Below, piece by piece: positions 1-9,729 of a stretch of 64,000 nucleotides of DNA. This stretch comes from Marinifilum fragile JCM 15579 (lineage in GTDB: Bacteria > Bacteroidota > Bacteroidia > Bacteroidales > Marinifilaceae), in the NCBI RefSeq assembly GCF_001310955.1, contig NZ_BAZX01000010.1:1-64000 (forward strand), in the 5' to 3' direction. The notes under the pieces were generated by a model. That model saw nothing but the letters and a program-made list of their open reading frames with translations. It was not told where the DNA came from and searched no databases. The position numbers and the translations under genes were made by a program. Positions within the stretch are counted from its first letter, which is position 1. Each line of letters begins with the position of its first letter.

Positions 1-17
1 TTGTGTGTGGTTTTTAT

Positions 18-584
18 TCAATTTCTTATTATAGAAGTTGATATTACTCTCGCTAATGGATTAAGAGCTTTAATTGTGATGTCAGTAATGTCAGACATAA
101 TTACATCTGTAAATGGAGCATCAAAAAAGTAAAAGTTGGGATTTGTAATGAGTTTCTCAATCTTTTTATTTGGTTTTTCTAAATGAACTCCACCAGCTTT
201 ATTCGAGTATGTTTTTATTAAATCTCTTATTACAAGAACTTCTCCATCGATGTAATAAAATGGAATTTTTAAAAAGTTATCTAAATTAACTTTGACAGGG
301 TTCTGAGACGGACCAACTCTTCGATATGCAAGGAGTCCTTTGTTCATATTTTTATGCTCTTCTAAATCAGTATAATAATTGGAATAGTCTTCGACTTCAA
401 AAAGAATTTTTAATTTATAGTTTTTATTGGCTTGATGAGCCAGATTTTGTTTATCAATAAGAAGTTTTCGTAATAATCCTGAAAGCATAAGTAAATTATA
501 CTTTGACCAGTTTTTTGATTTAAATATTATATCAAGGTAAGTGTGATAAAATATCTCCTCTGGTGTCAATAGTCCATGATTCAT
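18..584 (-). CDS. Hypothetical protein, 188 aa
   Basis: I do not recognise this family. The reading frame is clean from an ATG to a stop, has no signal peptide or obvious membrane segment, and looks like a soluble mixed alpha/beta protein rich in Lys, Asn and Leu. A possible motif is the stretch FFDAPFTDVIMSD near the C-terminus, but I cannot tie it to a fold. It reads toward the window edge and the next gene on the same strand starts 1.4 kb away, so it is probably a single-gene unit. The frame looks real because of its length and typical amino-acid composition; the function is unknown. Confidence 0.6.
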   Translation of the reverse strand: MNHGLLTPEEIFYHTYLDIIFKSKNWSKYNLLMLSGLLRKLLIDKQNLAHQANKNYKLKILFEVEDYSNYYTDLEEHKNMNKGLLAYRRVGPSQNPVKVNLDNFLKIPFYYIDGEVLVIRDLIKTYSNKAGGVHLEKPNKKIEKLITNPNFYFFDAPFTDVIMSDITDITIKALNPLARVISTSIIRN

Positions 585-1070
585 ATGTTTATTTCTTTGC
601 TTTAGGTTAATATCGCTGGCTCAAATTACACACAACATTTGTGTAAAGTGCAATGCACCTTATTTTTCTTATCTGTTGTTTTGAGTAATGGTCATTAATT
701 CAGTATGTAATAGACTATGTTGTTTCAAATGCACTTTTGTTTTTTGCAAGAGAGCATTTCTGTACAAACAGATTGATCCCATTACGATTTCCGAATTTAT
801 GAAAAGCACATTAATTGTCAAAACAATCTATTGCTAAAGTTTGTGGTTTAAGTGTGATGATTATGGATGGTAAATGAATGGCAAAAGAAAAGAGGGTGTC
901 CAAAAAGTAAGTTCAATCGAATACAATGTCATGTTGAATGAAGAGAAGCATCTGTTAATCAAAGGGACAGATTCTTCGCTAAACTCAGAATGACAATAAT
1001 ATTGAACTTTTTGGACACCCTCTTTGAAAGTTATCTTTTAATAGCTTGTATTTTCTTAATCTATAATGGA
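585..1070. other. Intergenic region holding a MITE-like element
   Basis: No convincing gene. The left part (585-887) is AT-rich with nothing I can name. The right part holds the inverted-repeat element at 888-1025, listed separately. Confidence 0.5.
888..1025. mobile_element. MITE-like inverted-repeat element containing a REPIN-like core
   Basis: About 138 bp. The ends are inverted repeats: AAAGAGGGTGTCCAAAAAGT at 889-908 matches perfectly, as reverse complement, the sequence ending at 1025, and six further bases (TTCAAT) match after a 3-nt gap. Such terminal repeats are typical of short non-autonomous derivatives of insertion sequences; no transposase is present. The core (928-994) has two inverted halves, GTCAT...ATCTGT and ACAGAT...ATGAC, that resemble the dispersed palindromes near 30 kb. 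It seems to be one repeat family nested inside another. Confidence 0.65.
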
Positions 1071-2018
1071 TCAGTTTGCCTTCTCGCAAACCCAAATTCT
1101 TCTGGCGAAATTTGCTTTCTCCTTTTTGCGAACACTACAATGATCCGTTATTGTCATGCCTGCATTGTTTACAATTTCAGAAATATCTGTAGTAGATACA
1201 ATCACCAATCGATCGGTTAGTTTGGTTGACGACTCGATGATATGGGAGATGGTGTTCTCATCAGCATAGCTAAACAAATTGTATGGCAAATCGATAATGG
1301 CAGCATCGTACCTGTTCTCGATATCTTTAATATCCGAGCGATACACAGTTGTATCGTAGTTGAAATGAGCAAGGTTTTGGCGCGCTTGTCGGCATACCTT
1401 CCAGTTGATATCACTGCCTTCAATATGGTATCCGGCAAAACAGGCTTCGAGCATAATGGTACCAACACCACAGCATGCATCCAATAGTTTTGTTTCCTTG
1501 TTGGTTTTGGCAGCCAGGATTACCAATGCTTTGGCAATGTTAATATTGATTGAATTGCTATAGGAGAATGGTTTTTTGTTGTGTTTCTCCCAGGCAAAAT
1601 CATTTTTAAGCAAGGTTCCAAAATACCAGGTTCCTTCGTGATAACAAATGGCATAAGTGATTTTTGGCTTGTAATATTCGGGCATGCCATTAATATTGTA
1701 GCCAACATCTCTTAGTTTGTCCAGACGATCCTTGTACTTGGTTTTGTCGCCATTTAAAACCACATATTCCACCTTGAAATCATCTACCGAGATCTTTTCA
1801 TTTTTGATTTTCTCTATCAGTTCCAAGTAATACTTCGATTGCAATTGAACATCAACTCTTTTCCGAATGAAAGCACTGCACGAAGGTTCTATCTTGATAT
1901 CAGAAATCAATAGCTTGTCCATTTCTTCCTGGTTGAAAAGATACTTTGATTCTAGTTTGCAAAGATCACTTTCGTGATTGTCGTAGATGTAGGTGTATAT
2001 GTATTTGCTTGCTTGCAT
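1071..2018 (-). CDS. TRM11-like SAM-dependent RNA methyltransferase, 315 aa
   Basis: Predicted class I methyltransferase acting on RNA, in the TRM11/RlmKL-like group. SAM-binding motif I is LLDACCGVGTIMLEA (about residues 178-192), followed by an acidic loop, EGSDIN. The catalytic motif IV is DLPY (about residue 243), the variant of (D/N)PPY used by N2-guanine or N6-adenine methylases. The N-terminal half (about 170 residues) is a family-specific substrate-binding region without a clear THUMP domain. The gene stands alone, with long non-coding DNA on both sides. The exact target base cannot be read from the sequence; a tRNA guanine is the usual one for TRM11 proteins. Confidence 0.8.
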   Translation of the reverse strand: MQASKYIYTYIYDNHESDLCKLESKYLFNQEEMDKLLISDIKIEPSCSAFIRKRVDVQLQSKYYLELIEKIKNEKISVDDFKVEYVVLNGDKTKYKDRLDKLRDVGYNINGMPEYYKPKITYAICYHEGTWYFGTLLKNDFAWEKHNKKPFSYSNSININIAKALVILAAKTNKETKLLDACCGVGTIMLEACFAGYHIEGSDINWKVCRQARQNLAHFNYDTTVYRSDIKDIENRYDAAIIDLPYNLFSYADENTISHIIESSTKLTDRLVIVSTTDISEIVNNAGMTITDHCSVRKKEKANFARRIWVCEKAN

Positions 2019-2641
2019 TTGTTGTCAGTAGGTTTAAATTCCTAAGAATGCCCGAAATTATTAAAACCACCTTAACTAACAAAAATCTACCCAAGTAAAG
2101 TTTAATACTAATTACACTATTAAATGAGCCTTATAAATCTAATTCCTTCTATTAGCATTCATAATGCTCAAGCCGCAAGGCTCATCCTTTTTATTCATTA
2201 AATAATTTCTTTATTAAGGAATTCATGAGCTCCCTTCGGTCGGTTCCATCGATGGAAAAGGATGCAAAAAATCTAGGGCGTGTAAGCTCAAACCACTTAT
2301 ACTTGAAAACTTTAAGTGCGGCGGGGTGATCTTCTCCCGATTATGAATTTTGTTGCATTTGATGGTTAAATGCTTACAAATTCTATTTCGGGATCAGCTT
2401 CCCCGTCTTTCTAAAAGTTTTCTGTGCATAAGCAGCCTGATCTTCCCATGCCCATTAAAATAGGACAAACAAAGTAGAGGGTAATTATAAAGGGATACCA
2501 AATATAAATTATACAGAGCCAAAATTACTAATTGGCTAATTTGATACTGCAATTGGTATTACTGAGATTTTTTAGATTCTAGTTTTAAACCATTTGCAAA
2601 AATGGAAGTCATAGCAGCATAACGAACATACATTGTACATC
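2019..2641. other. Long intergenic region with a structured segment
   Basis: No gene found. The segment at about 2222-2405 is more GC-rich than its surroundings and has imperfect inverted repeats: CGGGG...CCCGA at 2322-2340 is mirrored at 2389-2405, and CACTT...AAGTG forms a small hairpin near 2294-2318. It may be a dispersed intergenic repeat or a decayed element. No second copy occurs in this window. Confidence 0.4.
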
Positions 2642-3490
2642 ATGAAGAAATTTCTATTCGCCTTTGCTTGTTTCCTTGTTTTTGGAAACAGCTTATTTGC
2701 TCAAGACTTTCAGGGCAAAGCTTACTATGAAAGTAAAACCACCATTAATATGGATTTTGGAGGAAGACAAATTCCTGAAGATCGAAAAAAGATGATTCTG
2801 GAACGTATGAAACAGATGAGCGAGAGAACCTACATCTTAAGTTTTAACAGAACCGAATCGGTATACAAACAGGAAGAAAAGTTGGAACAGCCAGGAATGG
2901 GCCAGGGCCGAGGTGGAATGCGAATGGGAATGATGATGGGTGCTGGTGGTGAAGATTACTACAAGAATGTGAAGTCGGGAAAATATGCAGTATCAAAAGA
3001 TTTGTTTGGAAAGATTTTTTTAGTGAACGATAGTTTGCCAAAGCTACAATGGCAAATGCAGGCAGAAACCAAAAAGATTGGCAATTACACGGCTTATAAG
3101 GCTACTGCGGTGAAACATGTGAGTGAGCCTAATATGAGGGCCTTTTTTCAGCGCGGGAGTAGAGGTGAGCAAGCGGATAATAAGGAGCCTGAGGTGATTG
3201 AAAAGGAGATTGAAATTGTAGCCTGGTATTGTCCTGAGATTCCTGTGAATCAAGGTCCGGGAGAATATTGGGGATTGCCTGGTCTAATCATGGAATTGAA
3301 TGATGGCAGAACCAGTATTCTATGTTCAAAAATCGTGATGAATCCGAAAGAGAAGATTGAAATCAAAGAACCTAAGAAAGGAAAAGAGGTGAGTCAGGCT
3401 GAATATGATGAGATATCGCGCAAGAAAATGAAAGAGATGCGTGAGAATTTTAGAAGCATGAGACCTGGAGGCGGAAGAGGAATGCATTAG
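2642..3490 (+). CDS. GLPGLI family protein, 282 aa
   Basis: Secreted or periplasmic protein of the GLPGLI family, which is confined to Bacteroidota and has no settled function. The signature YWGLPGLIMELNDG sits about two-thirds along. I start at the ATG at 2642 because MKKFLFAFACFLVFGNSLFAQ is a textbook signal peptide; an upstream TTG at 2633 would only add three residues. A Gly/Met-rich low-complexity stretch lies near residues 88-105 and the C-terminus is basic. The next gene encodes an outer-membrane barrel of the kind that usually partners GLPGLI proteins, so the two probably act together at the outer membrane. Confidence 0.9.
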   Translation: MKKFLFAFACFLVFGNSLFAQDFQGKAYYESKTTINMDFGGRQIPEDRKKMILERMKQMSERTYILSFNRTESVYKQEEKLEQPGMGQGRGGMRMGMMMGAGGEDYYKNVKSGKYAVSKDLFGKIFLVNDSLPKLQWQMQAETKKIGNYTAYKATAVKHVSEPNMRAFFQRGSRGEQADNKEPEVIEKEIEIVAWYCPEIPVNQGPGEYWGLPGLIMELNDGRTSILCSKIVMNPKEKIEIKEPKKGKEVSQAEYDEISRKKMKEMRENFRSMRPGGGRGMH

Positions 3491-3656
3491 CAGTGATCAG
3501 TAAACAATGATCAGTTATGGGAAAAAACGCTGATTTTTAGTTTCTCCCTTTTAGGGGATTCGCGATAGCTATCGGGAGTCGATAGACAGAGGAGGGTAAG
3601 AAAGCTTAAGCTAAATAAAATATCAACCCACTACTTCATTTAATAAAAGGAAAATC

Positions 3657-6349
3657 ATGAAAAAGTATTTTTTCATATTGGTATTGTTGTGTGCAAGTCT
3701 TATGACTTTTGCGCAGGAGAATGTCAATCTTAAAGGAATCGTTACGGATGATTCTGGTAAGGCCATTGAAATGGCCAATGTAATTGCAATAAATGCGGAG
3801 ACGAACTTGTTGGAATCGTATTGTGTTACCAATCATAGTGGTTTGTATAAGGTGAAGCTGAAGTCGGGTTCGGTGTATAATATTAAGGTGAGTTTTATTG
3901 GCTATGCTGCTAAAGAATTCCGGTACGAGGCTACTACAGAAGATGGAAGTCATGATGTTAGCATGTCGGAAGAGAACAGCATGTTGAACGAGGTTGATGT
4001 AACGTATACCATGCCTGTAATGGTGAAAGGTGATACCATTGTTTACGATACTGATTCGTTTACTGTGGGAACCGAGCGCAAACTGAAAGATGTTCTGGTT
4101 ACTCTGCCAGGAGTGGAAATGAATGAGGATGGACAGATTGAAGTAGAAGGGAAGCAGGTGCAAAAAGTGATGGTGGAAGGAAAAGATTTCTTCGATGGCG
4201 ATTCTAAAATTGCTGCCGATAATATTCCTGCCGATGCAGTAAGCAAGGTGGAAGTGCTAAGAAACTACAACGAAATTGGCCAAATGAGAGGGCTTACAAA
4301 CGACGAGGATAATATTGCTTTGAATATTCGACTGAAGAAAGGGAAGGATAAATTTTGGTTTGGTGAGTTCACTCTTGGCGCAGGTCCTGATGAGAAGTAT
4401 TTGGCGCATCCCAAACTGTTTTATTACAGCCCTAAATTCAGTTTAAACCTGATTACCGATGCCAATAATATTGGTGAGGTTCCTTTTACCCGAAGAGACT
4501 TCATGAATTTTACGGGTGGCTTTAGAGGCTTTAATCCAGGAGGAGGAAGTTCCATTAGTGTGGGAGGAAATTCTCTGGGAATTTCTACAGCTCAAAATAA
4601 TCGAGCCAAGGATATCGAAACCAGGTTTGCAGCTTTGAACTTTAGTTATGAGTTGAAAGATAACTGGGATATTGGAGGATTTGGAATCTATTCCTATACG
4701 GGAACATTAATGGAGACTCAGAAAATAACTACATATGAGTTGGAGGATAATCAATCGCAGGTGGAAAAAAGCATTACCAGGAACGATCAGGATGCTGAGC
4801 TGGGTTTGTTCAAATTCAATTCGGTGTACAAACCAAATGCAAACTTTCAGTTTGATTACGACATTTTTGTGAAGCAATCTAATGATGATGAGGAAGAAGA
4901 TGTAGAGTCGACTGTTAATGATGAATTGGATAGAATTTACCAGTTGAAACAGCAGGAACCAATTACCTTGCAACAATCTGCTAAAATCTATTATACCGCA
5001 AATGATAAGAACATATTTGCTTTCGAAGGTCAGCATATGTATCAAAATGAGGATCCGTTTTACAATTCGATTCGTGATGAGTTTGCCTTTACAACACTAT
5101 TTCCTGTAGATAATTCAGTGAGTTTGTACAATATGAATCAGGAGAAGAGAATTATTACCAATAAAGTAGATGCAAAGCTGGATTATTATTTGGTTACCGG
5201 TGACAAGAGCAACCTGCAGTTTACGCTGGGAACTACGCAGAATCATCAGAATTACGATACGGAGATATTCCAAAAATTGGATGAAGGATCTGATTTGGAA
5301 ATGGCAGGTGATGAATTTAAAAATGATGTGAAGTTCAATGTTTCTGATTTGTTTTTCGGATTTCACTACAAACTTAAGGCGGGGATGTTCACTTTTAATC
5401 CTGGACTTACGCTTCATCAATACGAAACCAAGAGTACGCAGCATGGTAAGAAAGTAAAGGATGATTTGACTTCTGTATTGCCGGATATCTATATCAATAT
5501 GCAATTGAAGAAATCGGAAAATTTGCGATTCAACTACAGAATTACCAGAACCTTCACCGATGTGGCGAAATATGCAGAAGCATTTGTGCTGAACAATTAC
5601 AATTCGGTGTACGGTGGAAATCCTGAATTGGAAAGCGCTTTAAAGCACAATGTATCTTTGAACTTCTTTAGTTTTAACATGTTCAACTTTACACACATGT
5701 TCGCGAATATTAGCTATACCAAAAGCGTAGAAGGATTTAAGAATAATGTGATTCCGATTGGTATTAACCAGATTAGTTCAACCATTAATTCTGATTTGTC
5801 AGATGAGTCATTAAGCGCCAATGCAAGATACCAACGAACATTCAAGAATATAAAGGTATCGGCTAAAGCTAATGTTTCCTGGAGCGAATATAACAATTTG
5901 GTGAAATCTCAACCAACAAAGTCGGAGTCGTTTAATCAGAACTACACAGGTTCTGTAGGTACAAATTTTAAAAATGCTCAAATGTTGAATTTGGATATAA
6001 TTATAGCATCAATATATATGATAGAGGAGCAACAACAAGCACCTATTATACCAAGCGTCCATTCGTAAGATTAGATATGGCTTTCCTAAAAAACTTTATT
6101 CTTACAGCAGATTACGATTTTTATTCTTATACCGATAAGGACAAGACCATAGAGAATAAGTATAGTTTTTTAGAAGCTGATTTAACCTACAGAAAGCAGG
6201 ATAGCAAATGGGAGTTTGGCATCAAAGGAAAGAACCTTTTGGATACGGATTCTTTGGATAGGAATAGTGAGAATGATTTCTCATTTACTTCGTCAACCTA
6301 CTTTGTGCAACCAAGGTATTTCTTGTTTACGGTGAAGTATGACATTTAA
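3657..6349 (+). CDS. Outer-membrane beta-barrel protein (TonB-receptor-like), interrupted by a frameshift
   Basis: Signal peptide MKKYFFILVLLCASLMTFAQ, then a carboxypeptidase-regulatory-like domain (about residues 24-100), a plug-like region (about 115-225) and a long C-terminal barrel of the OMP_b-brl_3 type. The frame runs into a stop at 6068. The missing barrel C-terminus, ending in the strand-like FLFTVKYDI, continues in another frame to 6349. Adding one base near 6000 (GATATAATTA to GATATAAATTA) gives a seamless reading of NLDINYSINIYD, for a total of 897 aa. Either a real frameshift or a sequencing error; I favour the latter because nothing else is decayed. It follows the GLPGLI gene on the same strand and probably forms an outer-membrane pair with it. 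Confidence 0.85.
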
Positions 6350-6366
6350 ATCAATTACGAATTTTT

Positions 6367-6412
6367 AATTACGAATTACGATAGAAATTAGCCCATCTCG
6401 TAATTCGTAATT
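6367..6412. terminator. Bidirectional terminator between convergent genes
   Basis: A perfect 15-bp inverted repeat, AATTACGAATTACGA at 6367-6381 and its complement at 6398-6412, flanked by T-runs. It lies between the stop of the barrel gene and the stop of aroE. Confidence 0.6.
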
Positions 6413-6424
6413 TTTCATTCGTAA

Positions 6425-7168
6425 TTATAATTCGTTCCAGATTTCCCAATTCTTTTCTGCCTGTAGGTGCAGCATTTTTAATCCATTGTGTGTTTTGGCT
6501 CCTTGTTCTGCGCCTTTTTTCATAAACAGGGTTTCGGCAGGATTGTACACCAAATCGTAAAGAAAGTGTTCCTTACTTAAGTGCTGGTATGGAATGTCAG
6601 GACAAGTGTCTTCCTTTGGAAATGTGCCCAGGGGAGAGCAGTTTACGATTAACTTATAATCTTCTATGATTTCCTGTGTCAATTGCTCGTAGGTGAATTG
6701 GTTTTCTTTGGCTGATCGACTTACGAATCGATATTCGATTCCCAAATCTTCCAAGCCTCCAGCTACTGCTTTCGATGCACCACCTGTTCCAAGAATCAAG
6801 GCTTTTGGTCTGCTTTCTCCAATAAATTCCTTTAGTGATTCCTGAAAACCGTATATGTCCGTATTGAACCCTTTCAGTTTGATTTTATCACCATTTTTAA
6901 TAATCTGAACCGAGTTTACAGCACCCAATTTAGCGGCCAAAGGATCGATTTCATCCAAAAACGGAATAACCTCTTCTTTGTATGGAATGGTTACGCAAAA
7001 TCCCTTAAGACGATTGTTTTCATCCAAGGTTTTAGGCAAATCCTGAATAGAAGGAAGCTCAAAATTCAGAAATTCAGCTTCGATGTTTAATTCATTAAAT
7101 TTCTCTTCAAAATACTTTTTCGAGAAGGAATGTCCCAAAGGATATCCAAGAATGCCGTAGGTGTTCAT
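6425..7168 (-). CDS. aroE: Shikimate dehydrogenase
   Basis: Reduces 3-dehydroshikimate to shikimate with NADPH in the chorismate pathway. The N-terminal substrate lobe begins YGILGYPLGHSFSKKYF and contains GFCVTIPYKE with the catalytic lysine; the NADP-binding lobe has LILGTGGASKAV (about residues 124-135). At 247 aa it is slightly short for AroE but complete, ending in the usual helix after HNGLKMLHLQAEKNW. It is the last gene of a minus-strand operon (TPR protein, DUF368 protein, aroE); the gap to the DUF368 gene is 29 nt. Confidence 0.93.
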   Translation of the reverse strand: MNTYGILGYPLGHSFSKKYFEEKFNELNIEAEFLNFELPSIQDLPKTLDENNRLKGFCVTIPYKEEVIPFLDEIDPLAAKLGAVNSVQIIKNGDKIKLKGFNTDIYGFQESLKEFIGESRPKALILGTGGASKAVAGGLEDLGIEYRFVSRSAKENQFTYEQLTQEIIEDYKLIVNCSPLGTFPKEDTCPDIPYQHLSKEHFLYDLVYNPAETLFMKKGAEQGAKTHNGLKMLHLQAEKNWEIWNEL

Positions 7169-7197
7169 TGTGGTTAATTCGATTTAATGGTTGATGT

Positions 7198-8132
7198 TTA
7201 TTTTGATTCTTCCGGAGAATATTTTTCCATAATCCAAATAAGCAGGAATCCTGCTAGAGCCAAAATTAAGGCAAAGTATAGTTGTGAATCTTGCGCTTGT
7301 AAAGATTCAAAAGTTCCTGGTAAAATGTTTTTTTGAAGTACAGGAACCACTTCACCATGTCGGTCAACTCTTGTGGTAATGGTTTCTTTCCAGGGCCACA
7401 CTTTGTTTAATGATCCAATCATGAATCCTGAAAGTAAACCGATAGTCATGTTGTGATATTTTTTAAGCAACCAACTTAATAGGTGAGAGAAGCTTAGGAT
7501 ACCCAAACCAGCACCTGCAGCCACTGTAGCAATTATATCAATTTTAAAACTACTTAATGCGCTTAAAATATGATTGTATGATCCCAACAAAACCAGGATA
7601 AATGCACCTGAGATTCCCGGAAGAATCATTGCACAAATTGCCAACGCGCCAGATAGAAATAAAAACCAGTAGCTGGTTGGAGCTTCGGCTGGTGTTATTT
7701 CGGTAATCATAAAAGCTATAGCAGTACCTATAATCATGCAATTATGGTTCTGGCTTTCCACTCTGTAATTTTGCGGGCAACCACAATTGCCGAAGCTACA
7801 ATTAGACCAAAAAAGAAAGACCAAATTAAAATGGGTTGTGTTTCCAATAAGTGCTTCACAAGTTTGGCCAATGTGTAGAAACTGAATCCAATGCCTGATA
7901 GTAAAGCCAAAAGAAAATTCCCATTAACGGCTTTCCAGAAATCCTTCAATTTAAATTGTAAAAGAAGCTTAATAGTGTTTAGATTTACCGATTTAATGGT
8001 GTTGATTAATTCTTCGTAAATTCCCGTTATAAAAGCAATGGTTCCACCCGAAACTCCAGGTACAACGTCAGCAGCTCCCATTCCCACTCCTTTTAGGGCA
8101 ATAAGAACATAATCTTTAATTTTTCTAGGCAT
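7198..8132 (-). CDS. DUF368 membrane protein (PopT-type polyprenyl-phosphate transporter), frameshifted
   Basis: Polytopic inner-membrane protein of the DUF368 family, which has been linked to recycling of undecaprenyl phosphate across the membrane. Both hallmark repeats are visible: VGMGAADVVPGVSGGTIAF near the N-terminus and AMILPGISGAFILVLLGSY in the second half, consistent with an internally duplicated transporter. The N-terminal half stops at 7734 after KARTIIA, and the second half continues in another frame from MIIGTAIAFMITEITPAE; one base is missing near 7737-7742. Corrected length is about 311 aa, normal for the family. I chose the ATG at 8132 over an upstream TTG at 8162. Middle gene of the TPR-aroE operon. 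Confidence 0.85.
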
Positions 8133-8170
8133 AATTGTTTTGTGCGTGAAATTAAGTAGCAATATATTTT

Positions 8171-9577
8171 CTATGCGGAGTAAGCCGCTATAATTTTCTT
8201 GAATTGTGAGTTTTCTTCCAATTCTGGAAACTGAAGGAAGATCTCTTTCAGGTTTTCGGCATCAATATCCGTTGATTTCTTAATGTAATGCTCTGTTGCA
8301 TTTAAATCACCCGAAAGCATATAATAGGCAGCCAAATTGTTTAAAAGTTCTGGCGATTCCGGATTGTATCCACAGCTTTCCAAAAGAACATCAATGGCAG
8401 TTTCAAGCTTTTCGTTCTGATGATAGAATTCTGCTAAAGTTATTGAGAAGGTTGGATCATAAGGATCTAAATCAATTGCTTCGCGAAAGGCACGTACTGC
8501 TTTTTGAGGAGTTTGTGATCTTGAATAAGCCGATGCCAAAGCAAACCAATAATCAGGGTTGGCATCATCCAGTTTATTAGCCTTCTCAAGATAAACCAAA
8601 CTTTCATCAATTTTGTCCTGATACATCAGAATCAATCCCATTCCAAACCATGGGTCAGGAAGTTCTTCGTTTGTTTTTATGGCAGTTTCGTAATAGTTGA
8701 GTGCTTGATCGTATTCATTCAACTTTTCGAAACATTCTCCAATATATGAATAGGTTGAAGCGTGATCATCTTCAAAATCCAAATATTCAATGTATTGTTT
8801 TATGGCCTCCTCAAATTTTCCAGAATTCGCTAGTGCATTTGCCAGGTTAAAGTAAGCCTTACTGTGCTGTGGGTTTACCGCCAAAGCAAATTCGTATGCT
8901 TCTATTGCCTTTGGAAACATCGCCAGGCGATTGTAAACAATCCCGATGTTGTACCATGCATTATCTGAAAAAGGATTTATATCCAGGAATTTAATGTAAG
9001 TATCGATACTTTGCTCATCCAAACCAAGTTTCTCGTAGCAATATCCCAGTTCAAAAAGTACTTCAGAATCTTCTTCATTAAGTCTTAATGCTTCCTCTAA
9101 GTAACCAATCGCCAAATCGAATTGATTTAGTTGTTCGAAAGCCATAGCAATTCTGAAAAGAAGATCTTCCCGGTTTTCATGATCTTTCGTTAAAGCTTCA
9201 TCGAATTGTTTTTTGGCACTTTTGTGTTTTCCCATCAGGTTATAAATATTGCCTTTTAAAAGCCAAATCTCCTTGTTGGAAGATTCTATTCCCTGAATTT
9301 TATTTAGGATTGCCAATGCTTCGAGATGTTGCCCACGATTGATTAATACCTGGGCCTTTTTAATTTGAATTGATATGGCAGAAGGATGCTGTTTACAAGC
9401 AATGTTGGTAACTTTAACCGCATCGCTAAATTTATTTTTTTCGATATAATGATCTATGATGCTTTCAAATTCGTGAACATCAAAGTAGTAAAGCTTATTC
9501 ACTTTAATCATTTCTTCATATCTACCTACAATCGTAAGTACATCACCATCAAGATAGTTTTCCGTATTATCTATCAT
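8171..9577 (-). CDS. Tetratricopeptide repeat protein, 468 aa
   Basis: Nearly the whole protein is TPR units of 34 residues; about ten can be followed from residue 60 to 440, with repeats such as AWYNIGIVYNRLAMFPKAIEAYEFALAVNP and AYFNLANALANSGKFEEAIK. No signal peptide, so cytoplasmic; a scaffold or adaptor is likely. It is the first gene of an operon with DUF368 and aroE, 38 nt ahead of the former, and has a good promoter just upstream. The start ATG at 9577 is the only one near the promoter. Function beyond protein binding cannot be read. Confidence 0.85.
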   Translation of the reverse strand: MIDNTENYLDGDVLTIVGRYEEMIKVNKLYYFDVHEFESIIDHYIEKNKFSDAVKVTNIACKQHPSAISIQIKKAQVLINRGQHLEALAILNKIQGIESSNKEIWLLKGNIYNLMGKHKSAKKQFDEALTKDHENREDLLFRIAMAFEQLNQFDLAIGYLEEALRLNEEDSEVLFELGYCYEKLGLDEQSIDTYIKFLDINPFSDNAWYNIGIVYNRLAMFPKAIEAYEFALAVNPQHSKAYFNLANALANSGKFEEAIKQYIEYLDFEDDHASTYSYIGECFEKLNEYDQALNYYETAIKTNEELPDPWFGMGLILMYQDKIDESLVYLEKANKLDDANPDYWFALASAYSRSQTPQKAVRAFREAIDLDPYDPTFSITLAEFYHQNEKLETAIDVLLESCGYNPESPELLNNLAAYYMLSGDLNATEHYIKKSTDIDAENLKEIFLQFPELEENSQFKKIIAAYSA

Positions 9578-9605
9578 TTATCAAATTAAAATGATTACTG
9601 CATTG

Positions 9606-9635
9606 CAAAAGTAGGATTAATTTTAAAAATACCAA
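9606..9635 (-). promoter_or_regulatory. Bacteroidota-type promoter for the TPR-DUF368-aroE operon
   Basis: On the minus strand, TTG (9635-9633), a 19-nt spacer and TACTTTTG (9613-9606) match the TTG / TAnnTTTG consensus. The -7 box lies about 29 nt before the TPR gene start. Confidence 0.65.
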
Positions 9636-9699
9636 GTTGTAAGATATTAACAAAGCAGGTGTTTTTAGAACAGAAAAGTTGGTGTAAAGCCTAAAAATA

Positions 9700-9723
9700 A
9701 AAGGTCTTGCATTGCAAGACCTT
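9700..9723 (-). terminator. Rho-independent terminator after the DUF4301 gene
   Basis: Hairpin AAAGGTCTTGC-ATT-GCAAGACCTTT starts a few bases beyond the stop of the DUF4301 gene and is followed on the minus strand by a T-rich tract (TTTTATTTTTA). Confidence 0.75.
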
Positions 9724-9729
9724 TGTTAA

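Noticed and set aside
3636..4163. 175-aa minus-strand frame
   Set aside because: Antisense shadow of the outer-membrane barrel gene, with low-complexity His/Ile composition.
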